A DNA stretch of 64,000 nt from Coprococcus comes ATCC 27758 (GTDB taxonomy: Bacteria > Bacillota > Clostridia > Lachnospirales > Lachnospiraceae): NCBI RefSeq assembly GCF_025149785.1, contig NZ_CP102277.1, positions 2,232,001 through 2,296,000 of the forward strand. Direction: 5' to 3'. The position numbers were made by a program, and so were the translations under genes. Position 1 is the first letter of the stretch. Every line of letters starts with the position of its first letter. Below the pieces are notes generated by a model. The model was not told the origin of the DNA and made no database searches. It was given only the letters and a program-made list of their open reading frames with translations. Of the stretch, positions 57,169 to 64,000 are shown one piece after another.

Positions 57169-57937
57169 GTACAAACAGTACACCCGGCTCTTTGTTTTTT
57201 CGATCATAGCCTTTATTTTTTTATTTCCAATTATCTATCTGATTGTATTTTCAGTTTTTCATTCAGATACCGGATTTTCTCTGATGAATTATTATAAAGT
57301 TTTTCTGGCAAAACCTGATTATCTGATAAAATTTTGGAGAAGCCTTGCCATGTGTCTGATGATTGCGGCAGGACAAACCCTTTTTTCCTGTATGTCAGGA
57401 ACAGCATTTGCAAAATATTCTTTTCCTCTGAAAAAATTCTGGTTTATACTATTTGCACTATTTATGATTTTACCGATTCAGGTAACACTGCTGCCGAATT
57501 ATATTTTATTAGAAAAGCTAAAACTTTTAAACAGTTGGAAAGCTTTGATAATCCCTGCAATATTTTCACCTTTTGGAACTGTATGGCTTACTTTCGTTTT
57601 CCAGGCAATCCCAGATTCTACACTTGATGCCGCAAGAATGGATGGCGTAAATCAGCTACAAATGATTCGCTACATTATAGTTCCAAATTCAAAACCTGCC
57701 GTTATCACATTATTTATATTAGTATTTACAGAAAGCTGGAATATGGTTGAACAGCCTATCCTTTTTCTCGAAAAAGAAACCGACTATCCCCTTTCTGTCT
57801 TTCTCGCATCACTCAATCAAAATGCTGTTGGAATTCAATCCGTCTGTGGTCTACTATGTTTACTTCCAGTGACATTTTTCTTTTTATATTACAATACAGA
57901 ATTGACGGATGGACTAAAAGATATTTTATGGAGTTGA
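57161..57937 (+). CDS. ABC sugar-type transporter permease (MalG-like)
   Basis: 258 residues; EAA loop STLDAARMDGVNQLQMIRYIIVPNSKP. GGAGG is seven bases before the ATG. Second inner-membrane subunit. No ATPase gene follows, so it must share one encoded elsewhere (such as an MsmK-like ATPase). Confidence 0.88.
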   Translation: MHKYKQYTRLFVFSIIAFIFLFPIIYLIVFSVFHSDTGFSLMNYYKVFLAKPDYLIKFWRSLAMCLMIAAGQTLFSCMSGTAFAKYSFPLKKFWFILFALFMILPIQVTLLPNYILLEKLKLLNSWKALIIPAIFSPFGTVWLTFVFQAIPDSTLDAARMDGVNQLQMIRYIIVPNSKPAVITLFILVFTESWNMVEQPILFLEKETDYPLSVFLASLNQNAVGIQSVCGLLCLLPVTFFFLYYNTELTDGLKDILWS

Positions 57938-57941
57938 TAAA

Positions 57942-58619
57942 ATGATGAAAAAGAAAACCTGGAATGCCGGATGTATGATCCTGATTTCTTTAATGATCTG
58001 TACTATTTTATCCATCCGTATAGAAAAATGGATGCAGATACCTGTAGAGATTGCAACGATCAGTCAGACAGAAGAAGAAAAGCTTAATTCTACCATCCGT
58101 ATTCCCAAAAGTTGCTATAATACCGATACAAATATGATTTTTTATCTGGCAGAGCAAGAAGGAGTATTCGGAACAAAATTTCTCGCCTTTTCAAAGGCTG
58201 TCGATCCTCTTTCCATAACCGCAGATAGTATTCTTCTTCCGGAAGAAAAAGATGAAAAAGGACAACTTTTGCAGATCATAAAATGGTCTACATATCCATT
58301 AAAAGATGGAGATGAAGTCACCATCGATCAGGAAGGGGAACATAAAAAACAGTCTGGTGAAAACAGACGTATTTTAGAAAAGCAAAAATCTTTTTTCTTT
58401 TTGTTTGGAATAACCGTCCTGATTTTAATTTTTATCTTTGCTTTTGGAATTAAAGATTTGTATAAGTTTCCTGCCGGAGATTATAGAAAATGTGTCAGAG
58501 GAATGCTACTCATTCTGATTGGATTTGGTATCTTATGGAAAATTACTGCACTTGTGAATATTCCGCGAGAATATCTGCCTCCGGAATGTATATTGGATCT
58601 GGGATTTTATTTACATTAA
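57942..58619 (+). CDS. Membrane protein with HlyD-like domain, accessory to the importer
   Basis: 225 residues. N-terminal helix (10-25), an external domain (about 40-130) with IRIPKSCYNTDTNMIFYLAEQEGVFGTKFLAFSKAV that resembles the C-terminal part of membrane-fusion (HlyD/RND adaptor) proteins (VYxLEEREGVFG-like), a helix at about 147-168 and a third (about 182-205). GGAG precedes the ATG. Role unknown; its place in an ABC importer operon is unusual. Confidence 0.6.
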   Translation: MMKKKTWNAGCMILISLMICTILSIRIEKWMQIPVEIATISQTEEEKLNSTIRIPKSCYNTDTNMIFYLAEQEGVFGTKFLAFSKAVDPLSITADSILLPEEKDEKGQLLQIIKWSTYPLKDGDEVTIDQEGEHKKQSGENRRILEKQKSFFFLFGITVLILIFIFAFGIKDLYKFPAGDYRKCVRGMLLILIGFGILWKITALVNIPREYLPPECILDLGFYLH

Positions 58620-58633
58620 TCTATAAAACGGAT

Positions 58634-58696
58634 AAAGTCAAACTGCTATATGAAAAAGTTTTAAATCGCAATAGCAGTTTGACTTTCTTCTTTTTA
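58634..58696. terminator. Terminator between the importer cluster and the AAA-like gene
   Basis: Fifteen-base arms (58634-58648 and 58672-58686), loop 23, T-rich tail on the + strand (TTCTTTTT). Confidence 0.8.
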
Positions 58697-59806
58697 TCCT
58701 ATCAATACTTTTTTTCCTTCAAATGCAAAACCATAATGATGAATCTCTTCTTTTTTTAGACCTCTGTCATATAGTTCTGCATCATAACATTTTTCTTTAA
58801 TCTGTGTCAGTGCCGTCTGCACAGTGTCTTCCAACGATTCTTCTCTTTTTATATTTCTCACTTTAATATCAGTCTGATCCGCAATGAGTCCCAGAACAAA
58901 TCCATGATAAAATCGTTCCGGTTCATTTTGTCCTACATCAAAATAACTGAATGTTGTCATTATAATCTGATTCATATAATAGTTCATAGCATCTATATCA
59001 TCACTTAATAATGCCTTCATGAACTGATTATAATTGGATTGATTCTTTGCGAACCATCCTTTAAACATAGTTGTAAACATTGCTGTTGTTTCCAGATTGG
59101 TGATTCGCAGATGATACCATGGCTCTAACAAAACGCCCCGATATTCTATCTGCTCTGCTTTCAGATAACCACTTACCAGCATCAGGCTCCAGATTGCATT
59201 CTCATCTTGATCAAGCTGCTCAAATACGATTTGTTCATCAAAATTAACTACGATTTCTTTTCCCTGCAGCAATTCTTCCATCTTTTCTTTGATGTCTGTG
59301 GAAGCTTTTCGAATCAGTTCATCAATCATACTATTTGAACTGGTATCTGCCCAATAAGGACGGACCTGTTTTTTATCTAAAAAATTAGTAATTGACCAAG
59401 GATTATAGATATCATGCGTATTTCCAAATACAAAACCATCATACCAGGACTTTACCAGTTCTTTTTGTTCTCCCATCTTTAAATCTTCTAAAGCTTGAAA
59501 AACCTCTTCTTCTGTGAAACCAAAGCTGGTTTCATATTCTGTAGAACTTGTCGTCACAACGTTCAGATTATTCAGATCGGAAAATACCGACTCTTTGGAT
59601 ACTCGTGTTATTCCTGTCAAAACTGCTCTTTCCAGATAGGGATTGGTTTTAAAAGTTGCATTGAAAAAATTTCTTATAAATGCTGTAAATTCCCGCCAAT
59701 ATCCATGCAGATACGCCTCCTGCATCGGGGTATCATATTCGTCTAACAAAATGTTTTCACGGAGTGATACGAAATTTTGTTTTCCGATGCTGATTACTTT
59801 TGGCAT
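58694..59806 (-). CDS. AAA-ATPase-like/PD-(D/E)XK family protein with two internal deletions
   Basis: 370 residues; family members are about 520-580. The N-terminus MPKVISIGKQNFVSLREN (1-18) is the normal one, but the next residues are ILLDEYDTPMQEAY (19-32), which in the family lie some 150 residues later; the P-loop (RPRRFGKT-type) is absent, Walker B LLDEYD (20-25) stays. The middle helical part is normal. Near 313-320 the text jumps from GLIADQTD to EESLEDTV, and the nuclease core (GRYD...EFKV-type) between them is missing. The C-terminus HYGFAFEGKKVLIG is normal. The gene has a good promoter and binding site (GAGGAA), so it may be expressed as a catalytically dead protein. AAA-ATPase_like plus PDDEXK_9 family; function in the wild type is debated, with transposon or toxin-like roles proposed. 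Confidence 0.75.
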   Translation of the reverse strand: MPKVISIGKQNFVSLRENILLDEYDTPMQEAYLHGYWREFTAFIRNFFNATFKTNPYLERAVLTGITRVSKESVFSDLNNLNVVTTSSTEYETSFGFTEEEVFQALEDLKMGEQKELVKSWYDGFVFGNTHDIYNPWSITNFLDKKQVRPYWADTSSNSMIDELIRKASTDIKEKMEELLQGKEIVVNFDEQIVFEQLDQDENAIWSLMLVSGYLKAEQIEYRGVLLEPWYHLRITNLETTAMFTTMFKGWFAKNQSNYNQFMKALLSDDIDAMNYYMNQIIMTTFSYFDVGQNEPERFYHGFVLGLIADQTDIKVRNIKREESLEDTVQTALTQIKEKCYDAELYDRGLKKEEIHHYGFAFEGKKVLIG

Positions 59807-59887
59807 GAAGGGGTTCCTCGCTTTCTGAATGAATGTCTATGGGGGATGCTCTTTTGAAAAGAGCTTGTATTATTCCTGCTTTTTTAG

Positions 59888-59916
59888 ATTATAACATGCT
59901 AGTTGTGAATTTTAAA
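59888..59916 (-). promoter_or_regulatory. Promoter of the AAA-like gene
   Basis: On the - strand TTTAAA-N17-TATAAT with an extended TG (complements 59911-59916 and 59888-59893). The leader has a palindromic hairpin GCTCTTTT / AAAAGAGC (59848-59864). Confidence 0.55.
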
Positions 59917-59979
59917 GGAATGGAGGAGGAATTGTTTTTATGTGAGGGAGGGGGAGAAATTGACTGGGATATGGGAAGT

Positions 59980-60215
59980 TTTATGTGGGACGCGGAAGGC
60001 GGAGCGGGGGCTCCTTTTCCGCTGGGATGGGTGATGTATAGGATTTAGGGAATTTATGTCAGACGCGGAACTTGGAGCAGAGCTCCTTTTCCGCTGGGAT
60101 GGGTGGTGTATGGGATTTAGGGAATTTATGTCGGACGCGAAATTTGGAGCGGGAGCTCCTTTTCCGCTGGATTTGATTAGTTTGTGGGTTGAATGATTTA
60201 CTTTGGACGCTGTGC
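59980..60215. repeat. 72-73 bp tandem repeat, three copies plus a fragment
   Basis: Copies begin at TTTATG(T) 59980, 60053, 60125 and a degenerate start at 60197, spacing 73, 72 and 72. Each holds GACGCGGAA, an inverted GGAGC...GCTCC and TTTTCCGC, so each can fold into a hairpin (GCGGAA/TTCCGC outside, GGAGC/GCTCC inside); unit 3 is degraded in its second half. No gene is supported here; a + strand frame at 59833-60048 lacks a proper binding site. Confidence 0.8.
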
Positions 60216-60263
60216 CATCAGGAATCTATTATGCCATTTTAATGGCATAATAGATTCCTGATG
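60216..60263. repeat. Perfect 23-bp-arm palindrome
   Basis: Left arm 60216-60238, centre TT (60239-60240), right arm 60241-60263, no mismatch. Lacks a T-run on either side, so it is not a standard terminator; possible cruciform, attachment or excision scar. Confidence 0.85.
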
Positions 60264-60280
60264 AGAGCTGGCGCTCTATA

Positions 60281-60340
60281 TAAAGAGAGAAAGAGGCAGA
60301 AATTCATGCGAGCATGATTTTCTGCCTCTTTCTCTCTTTA
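60281..60340 (-). terminator. Long hairpin at the end of the ABC exporter operon
   Basis: Perfect 22-base arms (60281-60302 and 60319-60340) with an inner CATGC/GCATG pair. The right arm ends on the stop codon of the exporter gene. The U-rich part is inside the stem, so it may both stop and protect the mRNA. Confidence 0.7.
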
Positions 60341-62185
60341 TGCACAGCTTGTAGCGTTTTCAAATTGCGAGTTATACAGCTCTGCGTAGAATCCATTTTT
60401 TGCCAGGAGTTCTTCGTGGTTTCCTTGTTCGATGATATCGCCGTCTTTCATTACCAGGATGAGATCTGCGTCTCGTATGGTGGAGAGTCTGTGGGCGATT
60501 ACGAAGCTGGTTCTGCCTTTCATGAGGTTATCCATGGCTTTCTGGATCTGGACTTCGGTTCTGGTGTCTACGGAGCTGGTGGCTTCGTCTAGGATCAGAA
60601 TCTTTGGATCAGCCAGGATGGCTCTGGCGATCGTGAGGAGCTGTTTCTGGCCCTGAGATACGTTGCTAGCTTCTTCGTTGAGGATCATGTTGTATCCGCT
60701 TGGAAGAGTCTGGACGAAACGGTGTACGTGAGCAGCTTTGGCTGCGGCTACGACTTCTTCGTGGGTTGCATCGAGTTTACCGTATTTAATGTTATCTTCG
60801 ATGCTTCCGCTGAACAGCCAGGTATCCTGAAGTACCATTCCAAACATCTGTCTGAGTTCGCTCCGGTTGAAGTCTTTGATGTTGTGTCCATCGATCTTGA
60901 TTGCCCCGCTGTTGACATCATAGAAACGCATCAGCAGTTTGATCATGGTTGTCTTTCCTGCTCCGGTTGGTCCTACGATGGCGATCTTCTGTCCTTCTTT
61001 TACTTTTGCAGAGAAATCATTGATGATGATATGCTCCGGATTGTATCCGAAGTGTACGTGTTCAAATTCTACATTTCCCTGTAATCCTTCTACAGATACT
61101 GGATTTTCAGCAAACTGATCTTCTTCTTTTTCGTCCAGAAATTCAAATACCCTCTCTGATGCAGCGGCTGTCGACTGGAGCATGTTTGCTACCTGTGCAA
61201 CCTGCTGGATCGGCTGTGTAAAGGATCTTACATACTGGATAAAGGACTGGATATCTCCAACTTCGATGGTCTGTTTGATTGCAAGGTAACCTCCTAAGAT
61301 AGAAACTCCTACATATCCAAGGTTTCCGACAAACTGCATGATCGGCATCATCATTCCGGAAAGGAACTGTGATTTCCATGCAGAACGGAACAGGATATCA
61401 TTAGTCTCATCAAATTCGCGGATCACATCTTCTTCTTTATTGAATGCTTTGACAATATTATGTCCGCCATATACTTCTTCTACCTGACCATTGATATGTC
61501 CCAGATATTCCTGCTGGCTTTTGAAGTATTTCTGTGAGTGTTTTACGATTACAGAAATCAGTACCATAGATACCGGCAGGATCAGAAGTGCGATCACGGT
61601 CATCAGCGGACTGATACTGATCATCATGATCAGTACACCGATGATTGTTGTCACGGATGTGATCATCTGGGTTGCACTCTGGTTCAGGCTCTGGCTCAGA
61701 GTATCTACGTCATTGGTTACTCTGGAAAGAACTTCTCCGTGTGTAGTCGTATCAAAATAATTCATCGGCATGCGGTTAATTTTCTCAGAAATTTCTTTTC
61801 GCATGCGATAGGTCAGCTTCTGTGATACGCCTGTCATGATATATCCCTGGATAAAGGAGAAACATGCGCTGATCACGTACAGACACAATAAAGTTAACAG
61901 GATTTTACCAATCTTTGTATAATCAATTCCGCTACCGCCGGATACTTTTCCGACCAGACCTTTGAAAATTTCGGTCGTCGCTTTTCCGAGAACCTTTGGT
62001 CCAATAATATTGAAAACCGTACTTCCGATTGCAAATATCATAACAAAGAAAATACCGATTTTATATTCACTAAGGTAAGTAAAAAGTTTCTTCATGGTAC
62101 CTTTGAAGTCTTTTGCCTTCTCGCCGGTTCCCATTCTTCCATGTCCACCGCCCATAGGTCCTCTTCTTCTTGGCTGATTACTCAT
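60338..62185 (-). CDS. ABC transporter, permease-ATPase fusion (exporter half 2)
   Basis: 615 residues from the ATG at 62185, nine bases after AAAGGAGG; a frame from 62209 adds eight residues. N-terminal basic/Gly-rich stretch, six helices (type I exporter, about 45-325), ATPase with Walker A GPTGAGKT, signature NVSQGQKQ (non-standard SQGQ), Walker B ILILDEATSSVD with catalytic E. Forms a heterodimer with the next gene; the pair resembles YheI/YheH (BmrC/BmrD) drug exporters. Confidence 0.92.
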   Translation of the reverse strand: MSNQPRRRGPMGGGHGRMGTGEKAKDFKGTMKKLFTYLSEYKIGIFFVMIFAIGSTVFNIIGPKVLGKATTEIFKGLVGKVSGGSGIDYTKIGKILLTLLCLYVISACFSFIQGYIMTGVSQKLTYRMRKEISEKINRMPMNYFDTTTHGEVLSRVTNDVDTLSQSLNQSATQMITSVTTIIGVLIMMISISPLMTVIALLILPVSMVLISVIVKHSQKYFKSQQEYLGHINGQVEEVYGGHNIVKAFNKEEDVIREFDETNDILFRSAWKSQFLSGMMMPIMQFVGNLGYVGVSILGGYLAIKQTIEVGDIQSFIQYVRSFTQPIQQVAQVANMLQSTAAASERVFEFLDEKEEDQFAENPVSVEGLQGNVEFEHVHFGYNPEHIIINDFSAKVKEGQKIAIVGPTGAGKTTMIKLLMRFYDVNSGAIKIDGHNIKDFNRSELRQMFGMVLQDTWLFSGSIEDNIKYGKLDATHEEVVAAAKAAHVHRFVQTLPSGYNMILNEEASNVSQGQKQLLTIARAILADPKILILDEATSSVDTRTEVQIQKAMDNLMKGRTSFVIAHRLSTIRDADLILVMKDGDIIEQGNHEELLAKNGFYAELYNSQFENATSCA

Positions 62186-62186
62186 A

Positions 62187-64000
62187 CTATGCTTCCTCCT
62201 TTCCGTCATTTTCGTTATTTAAGTCTCTCGCAAGCTCTGCTTCAGAAAGCTGCGATGACGCAATCTGATAATATGCATCACAGGATTTCAGAAGCTCTTT
62301 GTGTGTTCCGATTCCCGCAATCTTTCCATCATCCAGCACAATGATCTGCTCCGCATGTAAAATGGTGCTGATTCGCTGTGCTACAATGATCACTGTGCTG
62401 TCCTGTGTCTTTTCTTTCAATGCAGCACGAAGGGTTACGTCTGTCTTATAATCCAGTGCTGAAAAACTGTCATCAAAAATATAAACTTTTGGTTTCTTTG
62501 CAATCGCACGTGCGATAGAAAGACGCTGCTTCTGACCGCCGGATACGTTGGAACCGCCCTGTGCGATCGGACTTTCGTATTTTTTATGTTTCTCTTCGAT
62601 AAACTCAGTTGCCTGTGCGATTTCTGCGGCTTCCTTCATCTCGGCTTCGGATCCATCCGGATTGCCATACAGAATATTAGAAGCGATGGTTCCTGAGAAC
62701 AGAACACCTTTCTGTGGCACATAACCAAGTTCTTCTCTCAGATCATGCTGCGTGAGAGTGCGGACATCTTTTCCGTCTAAGGTAATAAATCCCTCTGTCA
62801 CATCATAGAATCTTGGAATCAGGTTGATCATGGTAGATTTACCACTTCCGGTACTTCCAATGATTGCTGTCGTCTGTCCCGGCTTTGCAGTAAAGCTGAT
62901 GTCGTGAAGCACATCCTCTTCTGCTCCAGGATAACGGAAGGATACATGATGGAATTCTACTTCACCTTTTCCGTTCTCACCCAGTTTTTCCGGTGTCTTC
63001 CTATCTTCGATTGCTGTCTCGCTGGTCAGAATTTCATCCACACGGTCTGCTGCAACAGCTGCTCTTGGAAGCATAATAGAAATCATACAGATCATAAGGA
63101 AGGACATGATGATCTGCATTGTATACTGGATAAATGCCATCATATCACCAACCTGCATCTGCCCGTCACTGACACCATGTGCGCCACTCCATACAATCAG
63201 TATGGTAATTCCGTTCATGATCAGCATCATCATCGGCATCATAAATGTCATGGCACGGTTTACAAATAAGTTGGTTCTTGTCAGATCTCTGTTCGCTTTA
63301 TCAAATCGTTCTTCTTCATGCTTTTCTGTACTGAATGCACGGATAACCGAAAGTCCGGTAAGGATCTCACGAGTAACAAGGTTCAGTCTGTCAACCAGAT
63401 TCTGCAGAATCTTAAATTTTGGTATTGCCACAATAAATAATACAGCAACAACCATCACGATCAGGATTACCCCAAGTACGATGATCCATGACATGCTGAC
63501 ATTCGTATGGAGAACCTTAAAAATACCTCCAATTGCCATGATTGGTGCATACATCACCATTCTCAAAAGCATAACTGCAAGCATCTGGATCTGCTGGATA
63601 TCATTGGTACTTCTTGTGATCAGTGATGCAGTTGAAAACTTGTCAAATTCTGCATTGGAAAATCCAACAACTTTTTTAAATACCTTTCCTCTCAGATCAC
63701 GTCCCGTACTTGCTGCCACTCTGGAAGCAAGAAGTCCTACGGTAACACTTGCGAGCATTCCAAGAAATGCAAGTGCAAGCATCTTACCGCCAGTTGTTAA
63801 AATATATCTGTTCTGGATCTTATCTGTATTCACGCCCAGAACACTGTAGGTTTCTTTAATATATGAAGTTGCTGCCTGTTCCAGCATAGTATCCGGCATA
63901 TCGTCCATTTTTTCTGATATTTTATCAATAACGTCTGCTCTCTGTTCATCCGGTATCATGTTCAGGATCTCAAAGATATCTGCATTTTCGATCTTTTTCA
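62187..64000 (-). CDS. ABC transporter, permease-ATPase fusion (exporter half 1), 5' end outside window
   Basis: The frame is open to base 64000 with no start (reads KKIENADIFEILNM before the internal Met at 63959), so the N-terminus is missing. About 600 residues remain. Type I exporter helices, then Walker A GSTGSGKS, signature NVSGGQKQR, Walker B VYIFDDSFSALD, where the catalytic Glu is Asp. It makes the degenerate site of the heterodimer together with the SQGQ signature of the partner. One base separates it from the partner start. Confidence 0.92.
   Translation of the reverse strand, partial: KKIENADIFEILNMIPDEQRADVIDKISEKMDDMPDTMLEQAATSYIKETYSVLGVNTDKIQNRYILTTGGKMLALAFLGMLASVTVGLLASRVAASTGRDLRGKVFKKVVGFSNAEFDKFSTASLITRSTNDIQQIQMLAVMLLRMVMYAPIMAIGGIFKVLHTNVSMSWIIVLGVILIVMVVAVLFIVAIPKFKILQNLVDRLNLVTREILTGLSVIRAFSTEKHEEERFDKANRDLTRTNLFVNRAMTFMMPMMMLIMNGITILIVWSGAHGVSDGQMQVGDMMAFIQYTMQIIMSFLMICMISIMLPRAAVAADRVDEILTSETAIEDRKTPEKLGENGKGEVEFHHVSFRYPGAEEDVLHDISFTAKPGQTTAIIGSTGSGKSTMINLIPRFYDVTEGFITLDGKDVRTLTQHDLREELGYVPQKGVLFSGTIASNILYGNPDGSEAEMKEAAEIAQATEFIEEKHKKYESPIAQGGSNVSGGQKQRLSIARAIAKKPKVYIFDDSFSALDYKTDVTLRAALKEKTQDSTVIIVAQRISTILHAEQIIVLDDGKIAGIGTHKELLKSCDAYYQIASSQLSEAELARDLNNENDGKEEA

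Noticed and set aside
59833-60048. Open + strand frame of 71 codons across the tandem repeats
   Set aside because: No ribosome binding site, composition is dictated by the repeat unit and the frame breaks in the next copies.
60000-60215. CRISPR array
   Set aside because: The units are 72-73 bases, tandem and almost identical throughout, with no separate spacers, and no cas genes are near.

Overview
The window looks like a stretch of a Lachnospiraceae (Clostridia, Firmicutes) chromosome. The evidence is the gene content and order: tig-clpP-clpX-lon-engB in one run, a class III fructose-1,6-bisphosphatase, HPr kinase next to a ROK glucokinase, a DUF1847 protein, a UPF0371 (DUF1846) protein and an AAA-ATPase-like/PD-(D/E)XK family protein. 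AGGAGG-type ribosome binding sites and sigma-A promoters fit too. The genus cannot be fixed from this sequence. No rRNA, tRNA, CRISPR array, prophage or intact insertion sequence was recognised.

Layout. 1-2910 (+): 3' part of a MATE efflux pump, a TetR-type regulator and lactaldehyde reductase fucO. 3215-9549 (-): proteostasis operon tig-clpP-clpX-lon-engB from one strong promoter, with hairpins inside it. 9536-11339: lipoprotein plus DJ-1/PfpI gene, divergent from a CYTH gene. 11408-18140 (-): secA, prfB (with the programmed +1 frameshift), an ACT-domain protein, hom and lysC. 18146-23848 (-): a stand-alone eukaryotic-type hisA, a small lipoprotein, fbp, dapB, dapA and a two-OB-fold SSB-like protein. 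24067-30973: typA, a PsiE-like membrane protein, hpf, yigZ (-) and a bifunctional class A PBP with a Gly/Ser/Asn repeat tail. 31056-39806 (-): gntR-oppB-C-D-F-A followed by two amidohydrolase paralogues, one of which has lost most metal ligands. 39889-45998 (-): uvrC-hprK-glk and ftsH. 46018-49482 (+): UPF0371 protein and pyrG with an attenuator-like leader. 49559-54840 (-): small membrane protein, ddl, a HAD/DUF1847 pair, and a lipoprotein/membrane pair of unknown function. 54916-58619 (+): AT-rich cluster coding an ABC sugar-type importer without ATPase. 58694-64000 (-): an AAA-ATPase-like protein that appears to have lost both catalytic cores, a repeat-rich intergenic region, and a heterodimeric ABC exporter cut by the window end.

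Most of the window is conserved housekeeping: protein quality control, translocation, translation termination, the aspartate pathway (lysC, hom, dapA, dapB), cell wall (PBP, ddl), carbon control (hprK, glk, fbp) and peptide uptake. The more unusual signals are: (i) a nearly identical 32-bp promoter module before two different unknown operons at 52739 and 54809; (ii) the double in-frame deletion in the 58694-59806 gene; (iii) a 72-73 bp tandem hairpin repeat and a perfect 23-bp-arm palindrome at 59980-60263; (iv) the active/degenerate amidohydrolase pair; (v) the eukaryotic-type HisA; (vi) a 36-bp palindrome containing a perfect -35 box before gntR. No clear new multi-gene defence or biosynthetic system was seen.

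Start codons were moved from the longest open frame where a ribosome binding site or family N-terminus decided it (TetR, clpX, tig, DJ-1, CYTH, secA, 90-aa lipoprotein, hpf, PBP, both amidohydrolases, oppB, uvrC, pyrG, 83-aa protein, 60338 ABC gene). All family assignments come from reading motifs, not from searches.
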